The notes under the pieces were generated by a model. That model saw only the letters and a list, made by a program, of their open reading frames with translations. It ran no database searches and was not told the origin of the DNA. Both the position numbers and the translations under genes were made by a program. 64,000 nt of DNA, from positions 51,808 to 115,807 of the forward strand of contig PMLV01000040.1 in assembly GCA_003160635.1 (NCBI GenBank), in the 5' to 3' direction. This stretch comes from Acidimicrobiaceae bacterium (GTDB lineage: Bacteria; Actinomycetota; Acidimicrobiia; Acidimicrobiales; RAAP-2). Shown here in pieces: positions 17,765-28,903 of the stretch (positions are counted from its first letter, which is position 1; each line of letters opens with the position of its first letter).

Positions 17765-18659
17765 TCGAAGCGCCGCGTAGCTGCACCGACAGGCCCGGAG
17801 GGGAGCTCACGGAGTGAGGGTGGGCAATGTGGGCCAACGTCTCGACGCCATCGACCACCCGGGGCCCGGGTCGCACGAAGGCGGCGTCGGCGTCGACGGC
17901 CCACACGGGAACGTCAGGGGGTAGCACACCGGCTGCGATCACCTGTTCGGCCAACGCCGTCGCTCCGTCGAGCCGGTAGCCGCAGGGCGCGACGACCACG
18001 AGATCGGGCTCTGCGGCACCCACATCGCTCCACTCGATGCGCCTCGATCGTTCGCCCGCCGCCCCTATGACCGGTTCGGCCCCGGCCGCCGAGACCATGT
18101 CCGGTACCCAGTGGCCCGAAGAGAACGGCGGGTCGGTCCATTCGAGGACCGCCACTCGAGGGCGGTCGAGGGTGGCCACGGCGAGGGCGACGTCATCGAG
18201 CCGTTGCCGTAGCGTCACGAGGAGCTCCGAGGCTTGCTCGACGGTGCCGGTGGCGTGACCGACCGTCGCAATGGTCGAGAGGACCTCGTCGAGCGTCATC
18301 GGATCGAGCGTGAGCACCTCGGCCCGGCATCCGAGATGCGCCAGGGCTTCGTCAACCTCGCTGATATCCACCGCGCAGACGGCACAGAGGTCCTGCGTCA
18401 CCACGAGGTCCGGGTCGATGGTGCGGAGCGCCCCCTCATCCAAGGTGTAGAGGTCCTCACCTGCGGCCATGCGGGCCCGGACCATGGCATCGATCTCGGA
18501 AGGTGAGAGCCCCTCGGGCAACGTGGTGGTGGAGACGATCCGACGGGTGCGCGCCTCGGGCGGGAAATCGCACTCGAAGGTCATCCCGACCACGTCGGGA
18601 CCGACCCCGAGGGCGAACAGGATCTCGGTGGCGGAAGGGAGGAGGGACACGATGCGCAC
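17652..18659 (-). CDS. BtuF-like periplasmic-binding-fold protein without signal peptide
   Basis: A 335-residue protein of the helical-backbone metal/cobalamin-binding family. It starts MRIVSLLPSATEILFALG, then VVGMTFECDFPPEA, PDLVVTQDLCAVCAVD and VAVLEWTDPPFSSGHWVPDM, which match cobalamin-binding BtuF-type proteins. No signal peptide precedes the fold, a common feature of the cytoplasmic-looking branch in actinobacteria, and no ABC permease or ATPase gene is nearby. The last 45 residues are Arg/Ser/Pro-rich and outside the fold, and overlap the opposite gene. Ligand is inferred only. Confidence 0.75.
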   Translation of the reverse strand: MRIVSLLPSATEILFALGVGPDVVGMTFECDFPPEARTRRIVSTTTLPEGLSPSEIDAMVRARMAAGEDLYTLDEGALRTIDPDLVVTQDLCAVCAVDISEVDEALAHLGCRAEVLTLDPMTLDEVLSTIATVGHATGTVEQASELLVTLRQRLDDVALAVATLDRPRVAVLEWTDPPFSSGHWVPDMVSAAGAEPVIGAAGERSRRIEWSDVGAAEPDLVVVAPCGYRLDGATALAEQVIAAGVLPPDVPVWAVDADAAFVRPGPRVVDGVETLAHIAHPHSVSSPPGLSVQLRGASTTNPRERGLRSSLPAVAPSLPCRSSGRSGAAEAAGGS

Positions 18660-18747
18660 CTGCGCACGCTAACGCTGCGGACGGGGGAGGATCGGCCGAG
18701 GCTCACGCCAAAGGCCGGGCCGTCGTTTCGGAGTGGACGAGACAGAC

Positions 18748-18769
18748 CATACGGTAAATGTCTAGTATG
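18748..18769 (+). promoter_or_regulatory. Candidate promoter and TetR operator
   Basis: An imperfect dyad with ends CATAC and GTATG spans 18748-18769, and 14 of its 22 positions are symmetrical. It contains TAGTAT (18763-18768), which sits 7 nt before ATG 18776 and fits an actinobacterial -10 box for a leaderless transcript. A dyad over its own -10 is the usual site of autorepression by a TetR regulator. This is a reading of the sequence, not measured. Confidence 0.35.
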
Positions 18770-18775
18770 TCCCCC

Positions 18776-19513
18776 ATGACGGTTGCAGTGGGCCCCCCCC
18801 AGGGCGTGGCGTTCGCGCCGCTGGACCATCCCGAACCGATCGATGCCGATGCGGGCACCCGTGCCGGTGTGGCCTACGGCTCGACCGAAGAACGCATACT
18901 CAGCGCCACCCTCAGGCTGGTCGGGCGCCGCGGGGTGAAGCGCCTCGGGATGCAGGAGGTCAGCGAGGCGGCGGGGGTTTCGCGGGGCACCCTGTACCGC
19001 TATTTCCCCAGCAAGGAGCGCCTGCTCGATGCGGTGGCGACCTTCGACGAGCACACGTTCGCCGAAGGTCTGGCTGCCGCGCTGGCGACGTGTGAGGAGC
19101 CGGCCCAACGGATGCGGGCCTTCGTGGCCTTCGCCTTCGACTACATCCGCATGCACCCGGCCCGGGCACTCTTCGAGACCGAGCCCGGGTTCGTGCTGGG
19201 GTACCTGCTGGTGCACCTGCCGAAACTCGAGGCGGCCCTGCTGGCCCAGCTCGGCGAGGCTTTCGACTCGGTGCCGGCGGTGGCCACCGGAGCACTCAGC
19301 CGCGAGCAGCTGGTCGATGTCGTCGTGCGCTTGTTCGCGTCGAGCTTCATCATTCCCGAGCCCGATGACCGTGCACTGGTCCAGTCCGTCAACGGCATTC
19401 TCCTGCCCCCGCCGACCCCGACGACAGCGCACCCATCGATGACACCACACGCCGATTCCACCCGATTCGATCCGAAACCCACCCAGGAGGGGCCACATGG
19501 ACGCAACGATTGA
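18776..19513 (+). CDS. TetR-family transcriptional regulator
   Basis: A 245-residue regulator. The N-terminal HTH lies at about 38-75 (RILSATLRLVGRRGVKRLGM, then VSEAAGVSRGTLYRYFPSKE), followed by a helical ligand-binding domain. I prefer ATG 18776, since TAGTAT lies 7 nt upstream; two in-frame ATGs (18758, 18767) precede it and would sit inside the promoter. The last 17 bases overlap the P450 start, so the two genes are cotranscribed and the regulator probably controls the P450 in response to its substrate. Confidence 0.88.
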   Translation: MTVAVGPPQGVAFAPLDHPEPIDADAGTRAGVAYGSTEERILSATLRLVGRRGVKRLGMQEVSEAAGVSRGTLYRYFPSKERLLDAVATFDEHTFAEGLAAALATCEEPAQRMRAFVAFAFDYIRMHPARALFETEPGFVLGYLLVHLPKLEAALLAQLGEAFDSVPAVATGALSREQLVDVVVRLFASSFIIPEPDDRALVQSVNGILLPPPTPTTAHPSMTPHADSTRFDPKPTQEGPHGRND

Positions 19514-20717
19514 CGTACCCGAGACCACCGAGGCCGAAGTGCAGAGCCCCTTCGGGGACAATTCGGACATGGCGGCCAACCCCCAGCCCGTCTTCAAGGC
19601 GCTGCGAGACGGCAGCCCGGTGTTGGCGCTCGAAGGGTCCTTGGTCCTCAGCCGCAAGGCTGATATCGACGAGGCGCTGCGCCATCCCGAGATGTTCACC
19701 TCCAACATGTCGGCGGTTGATCTCAAGAACGTACGGCCGCTCATCCCCCTGCAGATCGATCCGCCCGAGCACAAGAAGTACCGCAAGCTCCTCGACCCGA
19801 TCTTCGCCCCCCGCCTCATGACCGCAATGGAGGACGAGGTGGCCGTTCTCGTCAACGACCTGATCGACCGCTTCATTGATCGCGGAGAGGTCGATTTCGC
19901 CGCTGAGTTCTCGGTGCCTTACCCGTCGCAGGTCTTTCTCACGCTGCTCGGGCTGCCGCTCGAGGAGCTCGACCGCTTCTTGGCCATGAAGGACGGCATC
20001 ATCCGTCCCGATCACGTCACCGGGTCGCCCTATGGCAGCGCGAAGGCCGACGCGCATCAACAAAAGGTGGCCGACTCCATCTACGCCTATTTCAACCAGG
20101 TGCTCGACGAGCGCGAGGCGGCGCCCCGGGCGGACCTGGTCTCACGCTTCCTCGAGGCGGAAGTAGACGGCCACAAGCTGACCCGCGAGGACATCTTGGA
20201 CATCTGCTTCCTGTTCCTCATCGCCGGACTCGACACGGTGACCGCCACACTGGACTGCATGTTCGGGTTCCTTTCGCAGCATCCCGAACACCGCCAGCAG
20301 CTGGCCGACGACCCGAGCCTCATTCCGTCGGCCATCGAGGAGCTGTTGCGTTGGGAGACCCCGGTGCAGATGGTGGCCCGGGCTTCGCTCGAGGACACGA
20401 CCTTCGCCGGCTGCCCCGTGCACAAGGGCGACTCCATCGTGCTCATCCTCGGCTCGGCCAACACGGACGAAGCCGAGGTGGAGGATGCAGACCAGGTGCG
20501 ATTCGACCGTGAGGTGAACCGCCACATCGCCTTCGGCGGTGGCATCCATCGTTGCCTGGGCTCGCACCTGGCCCGCATGGAGCTGCGCGTGGCGTTGCGC
20601 GAGTGGCACCGTCGGATCCCCGAGTACTCGATCGAGCCCGGTCACACCTTGGTGTACACGCCTTCCATCCGGTCCATCGACCACTTCCCGATGAGGTTCA
20701 CCGCCAGGGAGCAGTGA
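19497..20717 (+). CDS. Cytochrome P450
   Basis: A 406-residue soluble P450 of bacterial class. The I-helix motif AGLDT at 243-247 is the oxygen-activation site. The ExxR is in AIEELLRWETPVQ. The heme loop FGGGIHRCLG has Cys353 as axial ligand. It oxidises an unknown, probably lipophilic, substrate with electrons from a ferredoxin; no ferredoxin gene is adjacent. The start is supported by CAGGAGGGG 5-7 nt before ATG. It overlaps the TetR gene by 17 nt. Confidence 0.95.
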   Translation: MDATIDVPETTEAEVQSPFGDNSDMAANPQPVFKALRDGSPVLALEGSLVLSRKADIDEALRHPEMFTSNMSAVDLKNVRPLIPLQIDPPEHKKYRKLLDPIFAPRLMTAMEDEVAVLVNDLIDRFIDRGEVDFAAEFSVPYPSQVFLTLLGLPLEELDRFLAMKDGIIRPDHVTGSPYGSAKADAHQQKVADSIYAYFNQVLDEREAAPRADLVSRFLEAEVDGHKLTREDILDICFLFLIAGLDTVTATLDCMFGFLSQHPEHRQQLADDPSLIPSAIEELLRWETPVQMVARASLEDTTFAGCPVHKGDSIVLILGSANTDEAEVEDADQVRFDREVNRHIAFGGGIHRCLGSHLARMELRVALREWHRRIPEYSIEPGHTLVYTPSIRSIDHFPMRFTAREQ

Positions 20718-20753
20718 CCCGACGGAGGCGATGGGATTGCGTCACCGACGATC

Positions 20754-22247
20754 TCACAGCACGTCCAGCGCGGTGGCCCCCCGGTCGCTGACGTGTTCGG
20801 TCCACACTCCCTCGCGCCAGTAGCGCTGTTGGTGACGACCGGAAGGATCGGGGTACCAGCCGGACGGAATGGGTGCGCCCACGTCGGAGGAGCGTTCGGC
20901 CAAGGACATGGCCCGATGCTGCCGGGCGGCTCGGCTCAGGTCTGAGAGCTCCTCGACCAGGTCGTCCGCCTCGGCCACGGTGCGGTCACGGAACTCGGCG
21001 CGGGTGGCTTTCCCGGCCGCATCGATATGCACGGTGGCCAGGCCCAGCCGGCGCTGCACGGGCCCCTGGACCCGCCGGATGCTCTGCGACTTCTCCAAGG
21101 GGACCCACGTCGTCACCTTGCGCATGCGCCCGGTCACGCAGACCGCGCGGTCCTTGTCGTATCCCGCCGAGAGGAAGTGATAGCTCAGGGGGGCCTTCTT
21201 GCGGGCCTGGGCCGGGGGCGGCGTCATGACAGGCAGGGTGCCGCCGATGAGCCGGTCTATGAGGTGCCAGGCGTCCCGCGCGCTTCCCACCGGCAACAGC
21301 GCTTTGCGGACCACACCCGATCCTTCACCCCGTTGCGTCGTTCGCCCGCCGCCGGCGATGTCCACCTCGAGCCGGCACCAGCCCATCGGCCGCCACAGGA
21401 GTGGCTCGATCTTGCGCACGGCTTGGATCCGTCCATAGGGAATGGTCTCCGACACCGTCTGCAACAACCCGCGGCGGACGCGGACGCCCTCGGGGGACTC
21501 CACCGCCTCGAAGTGGAACTCGTTCGCGAGCCGTCGCCACAGCCCACCGGCGAAGCTGAAGATGTACACGGCGAGGAATCCCACGACCGCAGCGGCGGTC
21601 TTCGGCGCGGTGACGGCCAGCACGAGGAGGGCCACGGCAATAGCCAGGAGGAGGAGCGTCAGGCCCGAGAAGGCGATCGACCCGATCAACCGCCCGCTCG
21701 GAACCAGCGCCATGAGGTGCTCGGGAACAGGTGCGCCGGATGAGAGTGATGGTGCCGGTTCGGCCGCAACCTGGCCGCCCGCCACCGGCCCGGGCGCGAC
21801 CGGGGCGCGCAGCAATCGTTCCCGGACTTCGAGTGCGGTTGACTCGGACAGGTACGCCAGGCGCCCGTCGGAAGCGCCGGAGCCGGCCAGGCGGATCCGG
21901 AGTTCGGACACGCCGAGGAGCCGGGCCAGAAGTGGGCGTACGAGGTCGACCGCTTGGATGCGGGCCAGCGGAAGTCGCTTGGAATCGTGCCGGATGAGGC
22001 CGGTCTCAATGCGGAGCGTGTCCCCTTCGATCTTCCATCGCGTCACCAGCCAATGGACGAAGCCGAAGACGACAGATGCCGCGGTGATCCCGACGGGGTA
22101 GTAGAGCGGGCCCTGTTGACCGTTGCTGTGGACAAAGGTCAACAGGAACGACAAGACGATGACGGGTGCCAGCCGTCCTATGCGCGTCAGCGGCGAGAGC
22201 GGATGCAGCCGTTGCCAGCCGCCCTCGCGATCCAAGCCCTGTCTCAC
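20754..22247 (-). CDS. Membrane protein with bacterial PH (bPH_2/YdbT-type) domains and a C-terminal DUF2510
   Basis: A 497-residue protein with paired membrane segments near 27-65 and 180-225. Three bPH_2-like domains are recognisable by ETGLIRHDSKRLPLARIQAV, RRGLLQTVSETIPYGRIQAV and TWVPLEKSQSIRRVQGPVQR. It ends with a DUF2510 module (GWYPDPSGRHQQRYWREGVW). This is the YdbT-type partner of the small YdbS-like protein upstream. The start is GTG 22247, overlapping the upstream stop (GTGA). The DUF2510 fusion on a YdbT protein is less usual. Function unknown; membrane stress or lipid roles have been proposed for the family. Confidence 0.82.
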   Translation of the reverse strand: MRQGLDREGGWQRLHPLSPLTRIGRLAPVIVLSFLLTFVHSNGQQGPLYYPVGITAASVVFGFVHWLVTRWKIEGDTLRIETGLIRHDSKRLPLARIQAVDLVRPLLARLLGVSELRIRLAGSGASDGRLAYLSESTALEVRERLLRAPVAPGPVAGGQVAAEPAPSLSSGAPVPEHLMALVPSGRLIGSIAFSGLTLLLLAIAVALLVLAVTAPKTAAAVVGFLAVYIFSFAGGLWRRLANEFHFEAVESPEGVRVRRGLLQTVSETIPYGRIQAVRKIEPLLWRPMGWCRLEVDIAGGGRTTQRGEGSGVVRKALLPVGSARDAWHLIDRLIGGTLPVMTPPPAQARKKAPLSYHFLSAGYDKDRAVCVTGRMRKVTTWVPLEKSQSIRRVQGPVQRRLGLATVHIDAAGKATRAEFRDRTVAEADDLVEELSDLSRAARQHRAMSLAERSSDVGAPIPSGWYPDPSGRHQQRYWREGVWTEHVSDRGATALDVL

Positions 22248-22723
22248 ATGCCGGCCGCTTTTGACTCGCCCAGTTCGGTCAGCCGATCGCGGAGGCGAGC
22301 CGATTCCTCGCGTTCGAGTCCCGGGATGCGGGCATCGCTGGCGGCAGCCGCTGTGTGCAGCCTGACCGTGGAGAGTTTGAAGAGGCGCTCTATCGGACCC
22401 GCGGTGACCTCGACGAACTGCATGCGCCCGTAGGGAACGACAGAGAGCCGGCGCACCATGACGCCGCGTGCCACGATCAGGTCCTCGTGCCGTTCTTGAT
22501 AGCGCCAGGCCCGGAAGCGGTTGCGGACGAACCACGACGAGAGAGCCCCGGCCACGATCACGACGAGCACGCTGATGCCGCACGCCAGGGCGCCAAGTGC
22601 GGCGCCGAAGATCAGCCCCACGGCGAATGCCATGATGACGGTGGCCAGGGCCAGTTCGGCTCGACGCATCCTCCACAGTCCCGGCGAAGGGTGCTGCCAG
22701 GTCTGCTCTGAAGCTGCGGTCAT
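22244..22723 (-). CDS. Small bacterial PH-domain membrane protein (YdbS-type)
   Basis: A 159-residue protein with two membrane segments at about 24-65 followed by one bPH_2 domain: VARGVMVRRLSVVPYGRMQF and then VEVTAGPIERLFKLSTVRLH. It is the usual first gene of a YdbS-YdbT pair and is coupled to the next gene by a GTGA overlap. I chose ATG 22723 (MTAASEQTW); 39 more in-frame codons exist upstream but would overlap the start of the divergent SCO6745-like gene. Confidence 0.83.
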   Translation of the reverse strand: MTAASEQTWQHPSPGLWRMRRAELALATVIMAFAVGLIFGAALGALACGISVLVVIVAGALSSWFVRNRFRAWRYQERHEDLIVARGVMVRRLSVVPYGRMQFVEVTAGPIERLFKLSTVRLHTAAAASDARIPGLEREESARLRDRLTELGESKAAGM

Positions 22724-22808
22724 GCAGGGAAACTTAGAGCCGAAGGTCGCCGCTGTCCGTGCCGGGGCTCTCCGAGACAGCACGGCGCCCCAGGCGTAGG
22801 GTGGGCCG

Positions 22809-23708
22809 ATGAGCATCGACACGCACCTCGAGCCCCTCACGCGCCAGTTGGCCGCCGTCCTCGAGCCGGTGGCAGGCCAGGTCTACTTCGCCCCCGAGTG
22901 CCACCAGGCCTACGAGAAGCTGGGCTTCTCCGCCAGCCCGGGCGAGTTGGGGAACGGCGTACAACTGCCTGACGGCCCGGCCTACTTCACGAGCCGGGGT
23001 TCGGTCATGGGCCAGGTTCCGGGTGAAGTGGTGGCGTCGGCGTTCGCCGTCTTCAATCCCGAGACGGTTGGTCGTGGCGTACGCCACGGGTGGGAGCGCA
23101 CCGACGCGGCCACCATCTGTGCCGCGCGCACGGACGGGGCCACGGCACAGCTGGAGCGTATTCTGGGCGAGCAACCTGAGGGGTGGTCGCGTGCGACCGA
23201 GCTCCTGTCCCGCGCCGCGTCCCAGCTGCGACCCGAGGGCCGTCCCCTCTATTCCGGTTTGTTGCATCTCGGGCTGCCGGGGACGCCCCTCGGCGACATG
23301 TGGCGTCTGACCGACATGCTACGCGAGTACCGGGGAGACGCACACACCGCGGCGTGGATCTCGAGCGGCTTCAAAGCCCCCGAGATCGGCCTGCTGTCCG
23401 AGCTCTACTGGGGCCTTCCGCTACGCAGCTATGTGCGCACCCGCGCCTGGTCCGACGCACACCTCGCAGTGGCCGAAGCACACCTGCGCGAGCATGCACT
23501 CATCGATGACGGCGGGCTCACTGATTTCGGGCGTACGGTGCGCGAGAACATCGAGGTGGCCACGGACCGGCAGTGCACCGTCATGGTCCGGACGTTGGAC
23601 GACGATTTCGACGAGCTGCTCGCGCTGTTGACACCGTGGGGCGAGGCCATTCGTGACGCCGCCGGTTATCCACCCAAGGGACCACAGAACCTCGCGCCGC
23701 CCCGGTAA
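22809..23708 (+). CDS. SCO6745-like protein
   Basis: A 299-residue all-helical soluble protein. YFAPECHQAYEKLGF, YFTSRGSVMGQVPGEVVASAFAVFNPETV, GRPLYSGL and the MLREYRGDAHTAAW segment match the SCO6745-like family of actinobacteria, which has a C-terminal HTH-like region (LRSYVRTRAWSDAHLAVAEA). No enzymatic role is known to me. The start is supported by TAGGGT exactly 6 nt before ATG (22797-22802) and no Shine-Dalgarno, pointing to a leaderless transcript. It is divergent from the PH-domain operon. Confidence 0.78.
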   Translation: MSIDTHLEPLTRQLAAVLEPVAGQVYFAPECHQAYEKLGFSASPGELGNGVQLPDGPAYFTSRGSVMGQVPGEVVASAFAVFNPETVGRGVRHGWERTDAATICAARTDGATAQLERILGEQPEGWSRATELLSRAASQLRPEGRPLYSGLLHLGLPGTPLGDMWRLTDMLREYRGDAHTAAWISSGFKAPEIGLLSELYWGLPLRSYVRTRAWSDAHLAVAEAHLREHALIDDGGLTDFGRTVRENIEVATDRQCTVMVRTLDDDFDELLALLTPWGEAIRDAAGYPPKGPQNLAPPR

Positions 23709-23721
23709 CGGCGTGCCCCGC

Positions 23722-23739
23722 CGCGCTGTGGTCAGCGCG
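23722..23739. terminator. Short hairpin between convergent genes
   Basis: A 7-bp perfect stem CGCGCTG/CAGCGCG with a TGGT loop lies between the SCO6745-like gene and the SDR gene and touches the SDR stop. It can serve both strands. There is no T-tract, so the call rests on position and stem only. Confidence 0.35.
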
Positions 23740-24505
23740 TGGTGGCGATGCCGCCGTCGACGGGGATGACCGCGCCGGTGAGATAGGCCCCGGCGCGCGA
23801 ACTCAGGTAGATGGCGGCGCCCGCCATGTCGTCGGGACGGCCGATCCGCTTGAGCGGTGCGTTGGCCGCTATCTGCTCGCCGAACGCCTCGAGCGTGGCC
23901 GCCATCATCTTTGACTCGAAAGGTCCGGGTGCGATGGCATTGACCGTGATGGCGGGGGCCAGGCGCCGGGCCAGATGGCGGGTGAGGTGGTGCACGGCCG
24001 CCTTGCTCGACGAGTACGCGTAGTTCTCGACCAAGGGAACGCAGAGCCCGTCAATGGATCCGATGTTGATGACCCGCGCCGGCGCCTCACTCGTGCCGGA
24101 GGCCTGGAGGAGCGGGACCAGGAACCTGGTCAGGTGGAAGACGCCCTTCACATTGAGCGCCAACACCTTTTCGAAGGCCGTCTCGTCGAACTCGGCCAAG
24201 GGGGCGCCCCACGCGGCCCCGGCGTTGTTGACGAGGATGTCCAGGCGATCGAGCCGCGACACCATCTCGTCAGCCAGACCCCGGCACCCGCCCTCGGTCG
24301 ACAGGTCCGCCGGAATGCCATAGCACGTGCCTTTGGCGGAGAGCTCTGCGGCGACCTCGGCGCAGGCGCCGGCCTTGCGCGACGAGATGTAGACCACCGC
24401 GCCCGCGTCGACGAAGCCTTCAGCGATCATCTTGCCGATCCCGCGCGTGCCGCCAGTGACCAGCGCGGCCTTCCCGGCGATGGAGAAGAGATCACTGGCG
24501 CTCAC
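23732..24505 (-). CDS. Short-chain dehydrogenase/reductase
   Basis: A 257-residue classical SDR. The cofactor motif TGGTRGIG at 17-24, NNAG near 92, catalytic Ser in NIGSID, and YxxxK in YAYSSSKAA are all present; the C-terminal PVDGGIATTR is typical. An Arg after the glycine motif and RK at the end of strand 2 suggest NADP(H). It resembles RhlG/3-oxoacyl-ACP-reductase-like SDRs. Its start overlaps the stop of the M20 amidohydrolase gene (ATGA at 24502-24505), so they are cotranscribed. Substrate unknown. Confidence 0.92.
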   Translation of the reverse strand: MSASDLFSIAGKAALVTGGTRGIGKMIAEGFVDAGAVVYISSRKAGACAEVAAELSAKGTCYGIPADLSTEGGCRGLADEMVSRLDRLDILVNNAGAAWGAPLAEFDETAFEKVLALNVKGVFHLTRFLVPLLQASGTSEAPARVINIGSIDGLCVPLVENYAYSSSKAAVHHLTRHLARRLAPAITVNAIAPGPFESKMMAATLEAFGEQIAANAPLKRIGRPDDMAGAAIYLSSRAGAYLTGAVIPVDGGIATTR

Positions 24506-25683
24506 GGGGCAGCTGCCATGGCGATCGCGCTGCGCAGCACGACACCGGCGCCCACGCGCAGCGACGCATCCTCCACGGAGAACGTGGGACTGTGGTGCAT
24601 CCCGCTGGTTCCCTCGGCGTTGGCCCCGCCGACGAAGAAGTAACAGCCGGGCAGATGGTTGAGGAATTCGCTGACGTCGTCACTGGGCGAGGAAGGCGGC
24701 ATGCGGATGACGTGTTCCCGCCCCAGCCATTCCCGCGAGGCTGCTTCGACCAGGTCCGTCACGGCGCCGTCGTTGACCACCTGCGGCGTGTGCTCGGGGA
24801 ACGCCAACTCTATGTGGACTCCATGGGAATCGGCGATGACGTCGCATACCGCGCGTAGCCGGAGGAACGCCTCTGCGCGCTGCTCGTCGGTGAAGGTGCG
24901 CAGTGTTCCCGAGACGGTGGCCGTGGTGGGGACCACGTTGACCGCAGTCCCGGCCGAGAGCATGCCGGCGCTGCACACGCAGTTCGCGCCCTCGTAGGTC
25001 ATGCCTGCGGCGACGCTGCCGAGGCGGGAGACCAGGTCGGCCGTGGCCTTGATCACGTCACCCTTGGCCGTCGGAATGGCACCGTGCCCACCCGGGCCGA
25101 CCAGTGTGATACGCAACGCGTGGGCTTCCGACATGGCAATCCCTTCCCGCAGGGCCACCACCCCGGTCGGGATCTGCGACGTCACGTGGAAACCGACCAG
25201 GCGGGCGCCGGTCATCACATCGAGGGCACCGCCCTCGACCATTCGTTTGGCGCCGCACAGCGCTTCCTCGGCCGGCTGGAACAAGAAGATGTAACGACCC
25301 GGGAGCTCTTCACGGTGCGCGCCGAGTGCGCCCGCCACGCCGAGGAGCGAGGCGACGTGGACGTCGTGCCCGCAGGCGTGCATGGTGCCGTCCACGTCGG
25401 AGTGGAACGGGGTGGTCGCCGCTTCCTGAATAGGCAACGCGTCGATGTCTGCTCGCAGGACGACGCTGCGGCCCGGCCGTCCCCCCTCGAGCGCGAATAT
25501 CCCGCCGGTTTCGGTGACCCGGGCCAGCTCGCCGATATCCAACGCCGCCATGCGGTCGCGGATCATCGCCGAGGTGGCGTGCTCCTCGAAGGACAGCTCG
25601 GGTCGGCGGTGCAGGGCACGGCGGGTGTCCACCATCTCGTCGTAGAGCGCGGCCACGGCCGCCTCGGCCCCGGCGTCAGTCAT
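24502..25683 (-). CDS. M20-family amidohydrolase/peptidase
   Basis: A 393-residue metal-dependent amidohydrolase of the IAA-amino acid hydrolase/hippuricase type. The N-terminus has RRALHRRPELSFEE. Zinc ligands lie in HACGHDVHVAS, QPAEEAL and near the C-terminal SGMHHSPTFSVED. A dimerisation lid domain (GPGGHGAIPTAKGD) is inserted in the middle. It removes an acyl group from an N-acyl amino acid or similar amide in the cytoplasm. It precedes the SDR in a two-gene operon with 4-nt overlap. Confidence 0.92.
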   Translation of the reverse strand: MTDAGAEAAVAALYDEMVDTRRALHRRPELSFEEHATSAMIRDRMAALDIGELARVTETGGIFALEGGRPGRSVVLRADIDALPIQEAATTPFHSDVDGTMHACGHDVHVASLLGVAGALGAHREELPGRYIFLFQPAEEALCGAKRMVEGGALDVMTGARLVGFHVTSQIPTGVVALREGIAMSEAHALRITLVGPGGHGAIPTAKGDVIKATADLVSRLGSVAAGMTYEGANCVCSAGMLSAGTAVNVVPTTATVSGTLRTFTDEQRAEAFLRLRAVCDVIADSHGVHIELAFPEHTPQVVNDGAVTDLVEAASREWLGREHVIRMPPSSPSDDVSEFLNHLPGCYFFVGGANAEGTSGMHHSPTFSVEDASLRVGAGVVLRSAIAMAAAP

Positions 25684-25770
25684 CGCAGCCGTGCTCGAGC
25701 TCTTCGACGTTAGGCCTGATCTCCTCTTCGACGAACCTGCGCAAGACGTCGCGGATGTCCGGCTGGTTCG

Positions 25771-26223
25771 TCAGACTTCTCGGACATCACGTGCCTCCCG
25801 CGTACGGTGGGCCATACAGTCCGGGCATAGTCCGCGGAAGATCACCTCGGTGTGACTGAGCATGAACCCGTGTCGTTCTGCTGCGGTTAAGGCGAGGAGA
25901 CCAAGGTCCTGGTCGATATTTTCGATCCGGCCACAGCTCGAGCACACCAGATGGTGGTGGTGATGGATATCGGGGTCGAATCGGGCGGATCCAGTGCCCA
26001 GATCGATCTGGTGGATCTGTCCTAAGGCAGCCAAGCTGTGCAGTATCTCATAGACGGTCTTCAAGGAGATGTTCGGCATCCGCGCCTTAGCGATGACGTA
26101 AATCGACTCCGCAGTGGAGTGTGTGGGGTTGGCGTAAAGGATTTCAAAGATGCATTGCCGCTGTCGGGTGACCTTTAGGCCGTGCTGGCGAAAGAGCGCG
26201 GTCAGGGTATCGGGGTCTTCCAC
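25771..26223 (-). CDS. Fur-family regulator (downstream of katG)
   Basis: A 150-residue regulator of the Fur/PerR/Zur superfamily. The winged helix (GLKVTRQRQCIFEILYANPT; SLKTVYEILHSLAALGQIHQ) is followed by the metal domain HHHHHLVCSSCGRIE with a CxxC, and a second CPDC near the C-terminus, which together form a structural zinc site. I prefer GTG 26223, since AAGGA lies 7 nt before it; longer starts at 26229 and 26259 are possible. It lies 3' of katG on the same strand but beyond a strong hairpin, so it probably has its own promoter. PerR-like peroxide sensing is plausible but unproven. Confidence 0.88.
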   Translation of the reverse strand: MEDPDTLTALFRQHGLKVTRQRQCIFEILYANPTHSTAESIYVIAKARMPNISLKTVYEILHSLAALGQIHQIDLGTGSARFDPDIHHHHHLVCSSCGRIENIDQDLGLLALTAAERHGFMLSHTEVIFRGLCPDCMAHRTREARDVREV

Positions 26224-26407
26224 GGTCACGTCCTTCGAAGGGGCCCCATCCAGACACAACGACCATCTTCGCTGCTTTCAAAGACCTGAATGCCCCGGAT
26301 CCCAGCGTCCGCCGGCGCGAACTTTGGCCAAACCCTGAGGCGTGATGCCTCGGTCAGGACGCGGATCGAGACCTTTGCCTTCAGGGCCGATATTGGCTTC
26401 CCACCTA

Positions 26408-26448
26408 GGGTTTGGTGACCGGCTCGACCAGAACCGGTCACCAAACCC
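26408..26448 (-). terminator. Strong hairpin terminator after katG
   Basis: A perfect 15-bp stem (GGGTTTGGTGACCGG / CCGGTCACCAAACCC) with an 11-base loop lies 10 bp past the katG stop. No long T-tract follows on the minus strand, as is common for intrinsic terminators in high-GC actinobacteria. It separates katG from the Fur gene downstream. Confidence 0.8.
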
Positions 26449-26458
26449 AGGGATGTCA

Positions 26459-28807
<2,349 letters not shown>

Positions 28808-28835
28808 TTATGCAAGTTAGCTACAGGGTTAGAAT
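28808..28835 (+). promoter_or_regulatory. Candidate promoter for the divergent fur gene
   Basis: TTATGC (28808-28813), 16 bases, then TAGAAT (28830-28835) form a sigma-70-like pair in the AT-richer middle of the katG-fur intergenic region. The region should also hold the katG promoter on the other strand and a Fur operator, but I could not identify a convincing palindrome. Confidence 0.3.
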
Positions 28836-28903
28836 GAGTCAAGAGAAAGAACACATCCAGTGCGCCGCTTAGGTGTCGTCTACGGAGCGCGAGGAGGAAC
28901 ACC

